DNA from: Acanthaster planci
Taxonomy: Eukaryota > Echinodermata > Asteroidea > Valvatida > Acanthasteridae
DNA: 64,000 bases
Reading direction: 5' to 3'
NCBI RefSeq assembly: GCF_001949145.1
Contig: NW_019091606.1
Span: forward strand, 28,122-92,121
Shown: one piece after another, positions 13,901 to 28,900 of the stretch
Numbering within the stretch: the stretch's first letter is position 1
Layout of the letters: the number at the start of each line of letters is the position of its first letter
Notes under the pieces: model-generated
Databases searched by the model: none
The model's input: only the letters and a program-made list of their open reading frames with translations
What the model was told of the DNA's origin: nothing
Translations under genes and position numbers: made by a program

Positions 13901-16900
13901 CCACGTGTCTCCGGACTGTACGGTAAACAATAAGAAGTTTATACCGGGGTGAGACAGTGAATATTTCAGTTGTTGTTCTGAACGTAGTTAGGCAAATGTC
14001 TTACTAATGTTGAGAAGTTTAATTGTAAAACAACTATGCACTTGCAACCACAGTTTGCTCCAGATTTTCTGAATCAAGATTACAGGTGACAGTGTGATGG
14101 AATTTCAACGCAATATGCAACATGTTATTCCCGTGGTAATGTAAACTTTACGTTCATATTTCAAGAGCCTTAAATGGGTTTTTGTAAAAACGAGTACATG
14201 TACAGATGTGTTTTGTATACATTTTGGTAATTGTTGAAGTGTGTTTAATCGGCGATAACAAAGAAGGGATCCATCTCGAATAATATTCCGTTATTGGGCT
14301 CACCGAGCGTATGATGCCTTTGTATTCGCAGTCACACTGTAGCTCGTCTGACGAATCTTTGCAATTGAGTTCGCCGTCGCAGAACTTGGTGTCTTGGATA
14401 CAGAAGGTCTGATCTGCACAACATGAAAAGCCCGGTGGGCAGGTACAGGTCGGGGGAGGCTTGTGTGCACACGGCTTCTTCGTGGCAATAACAGCTATCA
14501 CAAAAACGGAAAAGTAACACCAACTTTCAAAAATAATAAACAGTGTGCTGTTACATTTATAGTTTATCGTAACGCGCCTGTCGAGATTTTTGGGATAAGT
14601 GCTGCATCAGATGCAGAGACAAAGAAAGAGTAGGCAAATCCTAGAGGAAACACAGCCTGCAAAATCTAACATCATCGAAATTTAGACGTAAAGAAACTTC
14701 TGGAAAGTCGGTGTATGACTTTTTTCTTATACTTTCACATTTGGATACGTGTGGGAGCTCATCGAAAAGATGATGCATAAAACAGACCTCTTTTTGAATT
14801 GACTGGTTTTTAGAAGCAAGTTATAACGGTGCCTACTGTGAAGATTCCAAATTTACCTTACTTTCCACGTAACAATAATAATAATATTTTTGGTTCATTT
14901 TTCGTTGTGACTTCACATCCGCATCAGCTGTATCCACGTACAGTGCATAAACATTATTTGTGTTGAAGATCATGTTAAAATGGGAATAAATGTTTAAGAC
15001 TTTGCTTATAACATAGTATGCAATTTACATGCTGAGCATTTACCCCTCTGTGTGCAGTTTGTTCCAGAGCATTCCAAATGTCCTCCATTACACATACTGT
15101 GGTAAAAAGAGAAAATATTAGGAATACCGAACGATGACGTGTCTTTACTGCAGTGGCGTGTTGGAAACTGGGGGATAGGGGATGGGAAAAGGTTGGGGGA
15201 TGACTTGCCCGGCCACGGAAATTTGAAAAGTGGGGGACGGGACACCATACACACTAGGGGCGATGTTCCTGATAAAACATGCACATCTGTAATATGTATC
15301 AAATTCATGCAGAATCTTACATCAGAATAGTATATTTATGGCTTTTTAAAATTGCTTTTCCCGTTTAGTGATATCGCGAACATTTTAGTCGTAGGGAATC
15401 CTGAAAATTCTTCACAAGCCGCTTTTATTTTTTTGTTCATCACGAAACGGTGAGGGGATGATTCAATAGCCATTCCCCTACTTCAAAAAATGTGGGGGTG
15501 GGATATACCCCCATCCCCTCCGGAATTAGCGCCCTGCTTTACTGACCATATAGAATGACTAACTTTGATCAAAGGTATTGGCAATCAAGCTAAGCTTTTT
15601 AAACCAATTTCAGGAACTACATACGGTAGCCTCCTTTTTAAAGTTACTTTTCACGTATTTCTTACCACTGCATGCAGTCACGAACAACAAGGGCGCCGTG
15701 CTTGATCTGCACTCGGCCGTTGTCAATGAAACAAGGGCAAAGCTGTCTCTCAATACACTTGTCGCGGAAAAGCACCTGACCCTCCGGACAGTGACAACCC
15801 TCCACGCAGTGTGTTTCGCAGCCGTAATCTTCGCTTGCATGCGATGGATAGCACTTGTCTGGACAGATTTTACCACAAGCCTGGTATTTCCTTCCGTTCT
15901 CACACTGCAAAGCTGTAAAATTTGATGTTAAAGACATGGGTGAGGTGTGCATAAAAACGGTTGCTGTGATACTATGAGCTTAGCTTGGAAATCAGCAAGT
16001 GATTGACAAGACCTATATAAAAGCACAAAATTTCGTGAGCCTCAAATTTCTCCATTTTCTTACAACAGTTTTTTTCTGAAATTTCCGAGCACTGTGCAAG
16101 ACATATCCCAGATAATAATAATTACAATATACATTACACTATGCAACAAATGGTGTTCACTTAGGAATCTTAGGACTTCAGGGGAACTTTCAAAAGCACG
16201 TTTCTATAAGGTTGGCATAGAACACCTACCGCAATAACCATCGGACCGCCAAGCCATAGCAACGTTGTTCTCGTTGCAAGCCATAGCGTATGCAGCAATG
16301 GCAGTGCACATGCATTCGCAGTCAGCACCCCTGTCACAGGCGCACGTATCAAAGACGCATGCGAGGAAGTAAGGCTCGGGATCGACCTGGAAGTTAAAAA
16401 ATACACAGGTCAAAAACCAACGTCGTCAAGCTTCCCCCAAATAGGCTACTCAATAGCTACAGGAGTGTAGAGCTGCAACGGAATTTATAGTCATGCAAAT
16501 ACACTTTTGCTTCTACAACAAAGGACTATAGTAGTCAATACTTTTAATAGACATTTAGAAGTAGAAGGGTCAGTTCATGGCCCATAGGTCAGGTTGGTTG
16601 AGGAGAAGAGGATCTTCCCTCCATTTAGACCTGTGAGGTTCGAATCACTTCCCTTTGAATATCATTCAGAAGTTTACCTTTCATATCCTAAAAAACTGCA
16701 TATTTAGTTCGCTCTTTCACTCTAGAAACGATATTTCCTCCACTTTTTTACCCTGTGCTAGTCAATTATTTCATTCACAACATAATGGCACGTTCGAACA
16801 TACATAATGGCACTTTGGAAATTAAATATCAATAGTTTCTCCATATTAATTGCTTAATCGTCAGTTCAAAGAGGTCGAAAACATCGCACAGAATACTTAC

Positions 16901-19900
16901 TAGATTGTGACAGGACGAAAACAACGACTTCTTTATTATACCGCATACTTTTTCTGCCCAAGGTCGGCGGTGGGGCATGGAGTCACATGGGTAAAGCACT
17001 TCCCTTGGTTCAGCACAGTTTGCAACGGTTCTCCAACTATGACCAAAGGAGTGCCCCATTGCCTCAATCTCACGATTCCGGGTCTTAAAATCGTCATTGG
17101 CGTCCCCGTTGAAATCACCGCAGAGACCGCAGACCTGTCCAGCCAACAGGGGATCGAGGGTGACGTGGACGCTTGTTCCGTAGTCCCACTTCAAGGTAAT
17201 ACCTGACGGGTATAACGGCGTATCGTGTACAACAAATAGTTATAACAATCTCAGCGCCAATAATCTAAACAAGACACTAGTTCAAGAGCCTTCAGGCTTT
17301 CTTGTGATGTGTGCCCCTAGTTCCCCTGCCCGTAAAGTAATTAAATAGAGATATGTTCAGGGTAGAGCTGAAGGGCTGAGGTACAAAAATTTGAACTAAA
17401 TAAATTAGACTCTCAAATAGATGTTGAAAATTCAAAATGACAACAGAAGTTGGAATTGTTTGTTAAATCAAGACGGTAACAGGTGCATCCAACAGTGGAC
17501 AATCCTATGACTTACCATCAGGAGTTTTGATGACAAGATACATTCCAGCATCCTCCATTTTAATTCGAGCCTTAGTATCTATCTCTGAGTTCACGGTGAC
17601 GGTGTAAGGCCTGCCTCGCACAAGGTAAATAGTGGTGTCATACAGCGTAAATTTTATTGCCTTGGTGCAGGTCACACCATTCTCACCGCAGGGGATGTTC
17701 TCGATGAGGACACGAAACGAACCTTCAGGTTCTCCGCAGAAATCCTCGACCAAAGTATACTCACAGTCACCTGTTTATTCAAATTAAAAATTAATTAACT
17801 TACACCTTCGAGACATTAATATTCGATTATCCTTGGGAACTGAAGACGATGAATGCAATGACGGTATAGGGACACAAAAATCGACGGGAACTGAAAGCTT
17901 ACCTTGGAATTTATATCTTCTCATGTCGAATGTCACAAAGTGTGAATCGCCATATGAGCTGCATGTCGCTGCAAAATGGACAATGGAGAAAAGTATCGAA
18001 TTACAAGTCTGTAATTAAACGTTCATCCTCAACAAACTGTAAAATAACGAACGGGTATTTATAGTTTAAATTAGTCAGCAAAGGCAGCAAAGACGGAATA
18101 CTCACATGGACAAGTGTCATCATCACAGATCCATCTGTGGTCCGTGTTGCACATGCTGGAAGGTAAAATTCCGAAAAACATTTACTCGTCATCGGATTCC
18201 TCCATTTAGTCAGTGTGTACGCTCGCCTAGTGCGCTGCACGTTATATCGCTTAAAGCTATAATAGGAAAGTGGGCGAATTTTTGTGCTGTACTAGGTGTT
18301 AAGTCTGCAGTTTATGAGTAAGTGAGATTTCGAAAAGAGTCAGGGAATTAGTTGTTAACCGGAAAACTTGCGTGGAGAGATCCACGCAAGCTTATTCTTG
18401 ATCTCGCACGACCTTACCAATAATGCTACTACGTTTTGGGTACAAATGTGAGTAAAAATTACTAAAACTTTGCAATGTTCATTTTCTTGTTCAAGTATCA
18501 AATTCTGGTATAATTTTGCATTATCTCTGGAATTAAAGATCATTGAATCGCATTCTTTAGTAGTGATAATCTGTTACTTTTCTTCCTTCAAACACCAGGC
18601 ACCTAACCGGGAGCAATGCATGGGCCAACTTTTGAACTGTTTACTTACTTTCGACTGGCCTTTCAACAAGTGCTTTTGGAAAAGCAAACTTTCGGGGAGG
18701 GTAACACCGCGCCATTTATTGGAGCGATATCCACAACCTCGATAAAAGATTCACGAAGGCCTACCATTCATGGCAATCCATGGCGACCTTCTCGTACACC
18801 TTATAACTCTTGCCGTTGTAATCGCAGGAACATTCCTCCACCTGGATGCACGTTCCCTTATGCAGAACTTTACCCTCGGGACAGCCACATCCAGGGGTAC
18901 ATATGGTCTGCACACACGGTAGGTAAGCATTTTGGCAAGTCCTCTCGCACTCTTGACACAATAGCCATTCCATTCCGTCAGCACAGCTCTCGTATGCTGC
19001 GACAACAAGGTAAAAATGTTGGCACAAACAAAAATTACGGAAGTGGAAACAAAAGTTCTACAACATCTACGAGAGCAAGCTGCCAAGACAACTCCTGAAA
19101 GTGGACTTCCTGAAGAATATATTAATTTCAATTGATCCTGTGAGCTTCCCTCAACATTGTACTAAAATGAAAGACAAATTCCAAATCAAACTAACACGAT
19201 GACATTGTTATACTGTCTGTTATGAATAGTAAGGCACAAAAACCAACTGTAGAGATATATTACAAATTACACACCTGTGCAGTCCTTTTCGGTACACCTG
19301 TACGTTCCAGCAGAACAGTAACTGCACACAAATAAAACAATTACTGCTATAAAAGAAGGCAATTACAAAATTCTGAGGAGTCATTGTTCATCTAAACTTT
19401 TATTCCTCTTTATTTATTCATTTGTTTTCCTGCTATTAATTGGCAGAATGAACCTTTTTATACGACACATACCATTCATTGCAGCCTCTCCTCCAAGACT
19501 GTCTCGATCCGTAAACCACACCATCTACCTCACAGGAGCAATCTTCCACAGGTACGCATTGGCCCGACCCGACGTCACGAATCTATATACAAAACGAAGG
19601 TTCATCAACAGTGAAATGTAGTGCTGAGAGTGCCCTTTGTTCAAATGATTCAGTTTTTACAATCTTTATTTATTTATTTATTTTTTTGTGAGGACAATTG
19701 AAAATATTGAACTAAACTGGAATTTGAATACCTTCTTTTGATCCAGTGATTTCTAACACCTTACGTGTTATCGAAATCGGGGTAATTTTCCTGGGTAAAT
19801 GTACTTGTGACCATGCATAAATTGTGCGTGATGAATCTCTCCACTGAAACAGGCAACATCTGTAACGTTCCATACTACACTAAAAAAATCTGACTCTCAC

Positions 19901-22900
19901 CCCGATGACACCACTCTTAATGACAGTTTGTTACTTACTCTACCCTCAGGGCACTGACAGCCCTCCACACATTCCTCTTGGCAGAACTGATCCGAGGATA
20001 TGTCTCCACAACTTGAGACACAGTTGGATCCACAAATTTTGTAGACTTCTCCAGAGGGACATTTGACGGCTATGTGGGATTAAAGACATACACGTTAAGT
20101 TTGGCAACATTAATACTGAAGTGTTTGACCCTCTCCTTTCGAAAAAATGGCCAATATCATAATGACCCAGAATTTTGGGGCTTATCACTAGCTACATCCC
20201 AATCCCAACCCTTGATATAACCCTTTGTAGTTGGTAATGTTAGACGCCCAAATACTCTGCAGCACTTGACTGTGTTGCGGTCGCTTCGTTTTCTTGGAAA
20301 AACACTGTCCAGAGTTTGAATTATGTCCTGGCCACAACAATAAATACAGTCGATTATAACACATTAATGAAGATAAATCTATGGAATTTCTGCATTAATC
20401 TTCATAATTTTCTATTAAACTTCCAGCAGCTAAAATGAGAAAGCGCCCCAAGCATATTCAGGGGTTACTTACGGCAGAATTGAGCACTTCGCCAGTGAAA
20501 CTTGTCCCCAGCCGCCACACATTCACGGGCGTAAGAAGCAAAAGCCAGGCACTGGCACTGGTTGTCACTAGCGTGGCAGCCGCAGACGGCATCTCGGCAC
20601 TGCTCCTCGTATTTATCTACAGGAACCAGTTTGTTACATTCATTGAATGGTGGCTGTCGAAGCATCTTGCAAATTCTGTTTGCAAGGTGCACTCGCTGCG
20701 AGTGCAGATCACAGGGCCGGAGTGCCGCGTCCTCCTCCACGTCGGGACAGTGACGCCCCATCTTCCAAGAGTTGCCGAAGAAGTTGATCTTGGCCTTGGC
20801 GTCCACACCAGACAGGGCTGTAAAGTCGTCAATCTGTTTGCTGTTGTATGTTCCGCAGAGACCATGTACCTTTTGCCGGAAACCGAAATATGATTATATA
20901 TAATGCCCTAACTTTTCCCAACGGGGTCTCTCCGGCAGTGGGCACTGTCCAGAGACGCCGGTGGACCCCACTCCTCTTCCCTTTCCCTCCTTTTCCCTAT
21001 GTCCACCCCAATCCCCTATAAAGTGTTTTCATTCGTTAATCTTAGTTTTGTATTACTACAGTCCCGTGTATTCTCAAGTTTCCATCTTTAACTATGTTTT
21101 CCTTTAATGTACACCGGTGTCTGTTTCTCTTGTTTCAATTAATCTTTTAAATTTGTGTACATATATACTTTTCATTGAAATAAAGTTTCCTTTTGAAAAG
21201 TAAAAAGTATATTTTAAGGAATTTTTCAGTACTAACATTTTTGATGACAAAATCACATTAGACCGTTCTGTAATCCTGAACTAAACACCCAAACAACTGA
21301 AAGCAGATTAATGTACACTGTTTACACTTAATAATTTACACGAACAATGTGCTGTATGTGTTATTCTTTAAAAGGTTTACATAAAAAGGGTCTTATTTCG
21401 GTTCTATACAGATTCTGGTCCGAAAACAACAGTTATGTAATATTTCTCTAAGTAACCAGAGGAAAGGTATAACTCAAAGAGCATTAACAGCGTGGATGCA
21501 AGATAGAAGTCTGGCGGATACATGTAATTTTCTGAAATGAATGATACTACAATGGCGCAACTACGCAACAGCAAGGAGCCAATGTTTCAAGTTCCACAGC
21601 GAATACAACAATACCTTTGTTTGCCATTTAGGATTCAGTGTAAGATACAGGCGACCGTCTCTGCCCAGCAGTACGTCGATACCATGTTCGGCAATGGTCA
21701 AACGGGTGAAGATTGAAGACACTTGCCGGGCAACGAGAGTGGAACCATCGGCAGATTCTACCCGGAAAGGTAACTTATGTGACGTCGTCCCTGACTGTGT
21801 AGAGGCCTTGATAGATGATTGGCTATTCAGTCTGTTCAACGCAAACATAGTGTTTTGAATGAGCATTGTTTCTTGTGGGTGATACAAGTATTAATTTAAC
21901 ATTTTATTTGGCTTGCTTCTGACTGACCAAAGATGAACACTCACAGGGATGCCTAATAAGAAAGCTGTGCAACTGATTTCTTTCGATCGAAATTGATGGA
22001 ACTTGCATACTCTAAACGAAAAGAACTCTAAACGAAACAAGAATGGTGACTGGCAAACACAAATGCCCCGCCAATCCCGTGCATACACTCACATCTTGAA
22101 TTTTCTGAACACAAACAACATCCTACTGTATAGCCATTGTGACCTTTACCCTTGACCTTTCAGACTTTAATGCAATGGGCTTACCTAAAGAATGCGCAAG
22201 CCAAATTTGAGATTCTCACGCTAAATAGTATCCCAAGTTATCGCACTGACAAGATTTGTATTGTTTTAGCCATTATAACTTTGAACTTTCGTTCTGAAAT
22301 TCAATAGGCTTCTAATTAGGATTATCAATAGCAATAGCAAACCCAATTTGAAGTTTATTAAGTGTGTCTCAAGTTAACGCGCTGAAGAGAAGTTTTAATG
22401 TTTTAGAAATTGTGACTTTGACCTTTCGTTCCAAAATTTAATAGGCTTCTCAGGACCAACAAGAGTAATCCATAAACCAAATTAGAAGCTCACTCGTAAA
22501 ATATTTCTTAAGTTATCGCGCTGACAGTAATATTCCGGACACCCACACACACCCACCCACGGAAGGAAATGGCGAAAAACACTCTGGAGGCTCCTTTGCT
22601 ATATGAACTTCCCATTGGGCCTATCTACTTTCTGAAATCCCACTTTAGTGTAAAAGGGCATAGGTTCATTTTTACATGATTTCTCGTAATTTTCACTGTG
22701 AATAAAACACATATGCAGCAAGGTATGAGACGGAGAGAACCTCCCCCTGCTTTGTGTTGGTCATTGTCTGGCAGGAATCTGGGGAATTCCTTTCAGACAT
22801 CTTGGGGGGATGTGTTAAGTAACAATAGTCTGGAATGTGTATAGGGATTGGACATGTTGGGGGGTACCCCTCGGTCTCATTTCTTGCTGGGTATAATAAA

Positions 22901-25900
22901 ACAAAATCGAGTAACGTTGTTGCAGGGAGTACCTCGTACAGTGACCACTCTCGTTCACCCTCTGGTACAGATATTCACATGCTCACATGCTGAGTCTCTG
23001 GCGAGACTTGGTTCAGTTCTCCATGGCTACACTTACTCATAGATTGACTGATCAGCAGTGACTATACTGACGATCATCAGACAAGAGCGCAAACTTGCTG
23101 AACAATCTTCAAACTCCACCAGGATGCTAAAATTGGGGTCAGTCAACTCTGCGAGTAGATATTCACAGGAACCACTGGCTGGGAATAAGTAGTTGGAACC
23201 GTCGAAGGTTTTGAAATGGTGACCTCCGGACACGCTGCATGTGGCGTTGCACTCATTGGTGGTACAGTCCCATCTGCCTCCAAGACAAGTGCTTCAAGAC
23301 GAAACGGGATTTGTGAGAGTTACAAATGCTGAAGCGCACTGCTAATTATGAAATTTAACGACAATTACATGTAACGAAAGCAGAGGCAGCAGCAAAAACA
23401 AAGAAGAAGATTTTAATAATTTCTGACCATGCGTGAAGATGATTGTTGCTTAGTTGGCAAATAAGTTTGGGGAGTTGGTTTCTGGATTCTTTGTCCGATT
23501 TTCCTAATATTATCAGCTGTGTTTTATATAGGCAAAGTTCATACTGGTCGAACATACAAAAAAGCTGGAGAGCTTTTGCAACTTCTGTTCAACATTGATT
23601 AAAATAATTTTGGCATAATTGATATAATTTCAGTTGGAAGCACTGAGGTCTGTACTAAAAGACCTTAATTTAAGTGTCAATTCATTGACATTATTATCAG
23701 ACACAGAAAAGACAATGGAGCACTTCATTCATATTGCATATTGATTACTTGTAACAGGAAATATAAAAAAAGAGCAAAACTGCAAATAACCAGATGCTAC
23801 CCAACAACCAGGAAATAATTCAGATACGCAGGACTAATCTGTTTTCAATGACACCATATTGATGATCTAATTATTTTCGCAATGGGTTACACACCATTTT
23901 GAATGTCACACCTAATTTACTTTAATCCCATAGATAACAATACTTGTTTACATCGTTCATTTAACCTCGACCATGAGGTTATGGATTTCCTTTATGTATG
24001 TAATCTTGCTTCTTGTGATAAGCAACAGTTCCTGAATGATGCATCAATAAATAATTGAATCAATTATTGCACGAGGTGTCTTTATATCGATCAGCATTTG
24101 TCGGGTTGATAAAAGGGAGCGTGATTTCCCACAGAAAAAATCTAGCACAGTTGCCTATCATACAGCAAATACCAGGGACAGTTTTTCTATTCCTGTTGGT
24201 TGAAACGCGTCATGTGAACATATATTAACATTCGATAATGCCCACTCCGATGTGATAATGCCCACTGCCTAAAACATGCGCTGGCACCTGGACACGAGAA
24301 AGTTTAATCGATTTCGATTGGACAAGAGTCTGTGTTCACATGGCACGCAGAACTTGCCACGCGCGTGTCAAGTCCATATAAGGGGATTCTTCTGATAAAC
24401 TTGCACAAGAAATATACCATTAAATGCATGGGAGTTTGGGGGAAAATAAGAGCAAAATTCTTGAACAAAATCCTTGGAAATTTATCATATTTTGATTTCT
24501 TTTGACTCTCTGACTAAAATTGTATTTATGAATGGGAATAGTACTTGGTTCGCCTCCAGGAGAGTGAACGCTGATTATGCCGACCCCTGCAGCTTGGGCA
24601 TTAGACGTGGCCATTCTCTCGAGCCAGTCTTATAACGCACGTTTAAGACCGGCCAAGCACATATCTATTCCCTCAAAAAACCCCAAAATTCTGTAGAAGA
24701 CCGTATTTTTTCAGACTTTTCAAAGGTTTATCATCACTATGAACTTTACCATTTTCAAAGCAGTGTTGTAGTCAAGACCACCACCAGACCAGACACAAGA
24801 CCACGCACAAGACCAGTCACAAGTGGCAGTGGGAACAATGACAAAGGAATGCCTTTGTTGCAGTACAGTTAATAGCTTGTGACTTAAACTGAGACGGGAG
24901 GTCTTATGTGGTTTTGTGAAGATTTTAAGTGTTGTCAACTACAACTGTTTCAAAATACATTTGCCAAATAGTACACGTATTAAATTTGCCTTGCCAAATA
25001 GTACACGTATCAAATTCTACTCCAATCTATGATGTACCTAACTAGTAAAGTCATTGATAAAACGTACATTGCCAAACACCAGCTAAATTACTTTTCCCTA
25101 TCGACTAGTTAATTAGCCAGACGTGTCAGCCCCTCCAAATGCAAATCCCAGTTCGCAACGGAAAGTCATGAAGGCCAGACTGAGGAAAATAATAAAAGCT
25201 AAGATCTGTTTTATTTAATCTCCGCCTATTTCTCTTCATTTAAACCATGGGTAATGAAAACATTTGGCTTACCATAGCTTACAGCCAGATGTTATGGCGT
25301 TACCAGCAGGGATCATATCCGATCCTCGTGGGCAGGGACATTCCTCTCTCGACACACACTTTGTTCGGTCCCAAAAGGTTCCTTAAAAACACAAACACAA
25401 ATTAATTTTTTTTTACCAAACCTACGATAAGACTAAAAAGATCTTTACTCTATAGTCACTTCTATCTTGATTACAAATTATTTAAATCACCTTTGAACCT
25501 TGTGGTATCAAATGCTGGAAAACGCTACTTACTCTGTTAAATTTGCTTTTTGGTGTGTGACAAATTATTTCAGAGCAGTCCCTATTATCTGTCTCGAGCC
25601 AATAATTAATGGTCTAAGAAGTTTTCGGTAACAGGACCAATATCATCTTGCAATACCTCTGTTCTTAAAACCTAAAAAGTGCAGAGTGGCACACTAAGTC
25701 TAAAGCATTACTAACAAGCTAATTTCAGCAATTTTTGGATATCTATAAATGCTTTTGTTTTTTATACAGACCGTTTGCATAGAAATGCCAAATCTTACCA
25801 GCCGGGCAGTGGCAGCCGTCTACGCAGTATTGTTCACACTCTTCCTGGAAATCCAAATTTTCGCAGGTTCGCGGACAAGGAGATCCACACTCTGTGTACA

Positions 25901-28900
25901 CCATCCCGTTGTCACAATGGACAGCTGTTGAAAAAAAACAAGACACGGTTGAACTTCTAAACTTCGGTTGAAAACTGAAAATTTCCTTGAAGGCCGTTCT
26001 TTAAATAAAAGAACCTACCACACCCTCTTTCTGTGCTAGTGTGTAATGATGAAAAAGTCCCAAAAATGGTATGGAAGCAAACCGCAATTGAAAAAAAGGT
26101 TCGAAAAATATTTTGGTAAATATAGGGCTGCAGTTCTGCATCGCACGACTTTTAATATGTTTTGTAGGGTTTCTCCATTTCTCTCTCATAGCAATATCAT
26201 CTAGGGCTTAGTGGTGGGATTTTAAAACTTTTGCAAAAATTAGTGCACAATTTTGATAAAAAATCTAGCCATTTATAATGCTCTAGCCCCAAAGTGTCTT
26301 GTTCAGATAATACTCCTTTTTGTATGGTAGTCTCCAGTCTAGAAATACGCTCAAATCTCCTTTACTCACGACACAGGTCTTCCCGCCGCCAGTTGGGTAA
26401 AACCCCTTCGGCCGTGCAGTCGCGTGAATACTGCGTCAGGACGTCGCATAGTATGGCTTTCCTACCCTCGGTGAAACAAGGCCCAGGCGCTGCGTCGCCA
26501 ACCAGGCGAAGACACTGACACATGCTAAACAGACACATCTCATGGTACCTTGCCGGTTTGACACTTCGGAAGCAGGCCCTAAAGCCGTCTAGTACCCCAG
26601 CGAGCATCTCAGAGCAGATGATGTAAGCTGCATCTGCCAGTTGTTCGTTTTGCCCTAGGTTGCAAGGATCTAAAGGATCGATGGCTTCGCTAGACATGCC
26701 GAATCCTTGGGCTACCTCCGTCGAGACATCGTCGTCGCCCGCGTCTGAGTCGAAGTTTCCACACATGCCATTCATGGAGCCCCTGAACAGGTCGGACACT
26801 CGAAGGTCAATGCTGCCGCTAGTGTCAACACGAACTATCACATCTGGTCGTAAAACGATTTCAATAAAAAAGAGAATGTCAAAAGAGTGAAAATTACATT
26901 GAAAAGTTTTCAAATTGAAACTCATTTATGTGGTGGGCTACTCAAGTCAAATGGTAAGGTGCTTCAAGGCTGCTCTCGATTTCAATTCGTTTTATTCGAA
27001 AAAGAGAGTCAACAAACAGTTTTTCTTCAGAGATTCGAATTGTTAACGGAAGTGTACGATGAGATCTATCCACGTACCTCTTTTGAATTACCTTTAACCC
27101 CACTGGTACTAATTGGAAATTGCATGGTCGAGCTTGCTTTGGACATCTGGTCAACTCATGGAAATGGCTGGCAGTGCATATTACCATGCGCACCCCCTCA
27201 AAAACTATACGCTCAAGAAACCAGAAGACTTTTGTCATAATAGTCCTTCGTATATACCTTTTCAACGTTTCTCCCTGACTTGAGAAATTGTACTGAATAA
27301 GCATGATCATTTTACTTCAGTTCTATATTTAGAATCTATGTGATATGTAAAAACAAATAATAAGAGGAAAACATGGAAAAATCTTCTGCACACTTGTGCT
27401 GAGTTTTACCGTTTCCTTGGAACCCTTTGAAGACTGTGTGCACTCCAATTTTAGAGACGGTTCCGAAGTCTGTAATCAGCGGAAGGTCTGTAACATCTTG
27501 ATTCTCATAGCGAACTCCGTGCTGGGGAAGGAGCTCAACGGTGAAGTCACGGCTACCGACTCTGAAATTCCAAAAGCAAATAAAACAGCTGAGGGGCTAA
27601 ACAGCTGAAATCGAAACTCAGTTCTTCTAGAAAAGTAAGTAGCCAAAAGGACCATTCACTAATCCTTTTAATAGCCAGTAAAAGGCGAACGAACAATAAG
27701 AGCTGCATGCAGACTCTCTACATCCAATGTGTTTTATAACATGTCACAGCAGAATATATACGTGTTCTGTACTCACAGAAAGACTTAAAAAGATTTTGTT
27801 CTTGAAACAAGTCATAGTGTATTCTCGTATAAAACTTCTTTCAAAAATCTGGTGTAGGCCCCTACTAGTGATACAATGATGCTCTGAAGAAAATCTGCAT
27901 TTTAAGAAAAAAAGAAGTAAAATGCGGCCATGGCTTTGCGTTTGCCCTTTGTCTTCTTTTCCAGGCAAAAGTTGTTCGTTTCTTACGAAAAATTGCCCCG
28001 CTCATACGAAACTGGACCTATCTGTCTGATTTGTACAAAATATTGTTCTGTTGTACACCTTTTCGCCCGTCTTAAATTCAATTCAGCTTCAGGCACCGCT
28101 CAAATAGAGACAGGATGCGCGTATAGAATTCCATATCTGCCGTCGTGCTTCGCCCGCCGTGCGTTGCCCGTCGTGTGTCGTCCGTCACCCGTCGTGCGTT
28201 GCCGTCGTGCGTCGTCTGTCGCGCGTCGCCCGTCGTGCGTCGCCCGTGGTTTTTTTTGTCACGATTGCGCAGTGGTATTTTTAACTTTGACCCTTGATCG
28301 TTTCACATGTACATGTCCTTGTTCAATCGATCCACCATGCCTGACTCTCATTTTAGCAATAGAACTAGAAGATGTACATGTATTCGATTTTGCAGTTGCG
28401 CCAAACTCCAATTGAAAGAAGAAATAATATCCTGACATCGGTTAAGTAACGTGTATATGAAATAATACCATTTTGGTTACATAAATAAATTAACAAAATA
28501 GACGTTTGTTACGGTAGATTGTTTTTCTCGATAACTTAGTTACTCTAGACGTAACTTTACTCGTTAACAGCCTGACTTTAGGTCTATAGCCTATGTAATA
28601 TTTCTGTCGGTCCCTGCACGATATCCCACAGAACGGAATGTAAATAATAGATTATTTACAATGTTTGATTCCTTAAAAGTTTTCATAAGAGACGAACTGA
28701 TTCAACATTCAACATTAATATGATGAAATCTGCTGTATACTCCAAGTTAGACATGACTTTAGTTGCAGGTTGGCTCACAGAAGTCTTTTAAACAGTAACG
28801 TTACTTGTTAGCCCCATAAGTAATGCTGATGTGCTTGACAACCTGTTCTCATTGGTCTATCTACCATGGCATACACAACCACAAAAACCAACACGTCATA

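Noticed and set aside
18616-19098. 160-residue open frame on the plus strand
   Set aside because: It is the antisense of the D' TIL exon (18996..18765). Its composition follows from the Cys-rich coding strand.
20435-20893. 152-residue open frame on the plus strand
   Set aside because: Antisense shadow of the D2 C8 exon, whose phase and homology are clear on the minus strand.
26887-27240. 117-residue open frame on the plus strand in an intron
   Set aside because: No recognisable motif, no splice context, and it lies within the intron between two vWD-1 exons.
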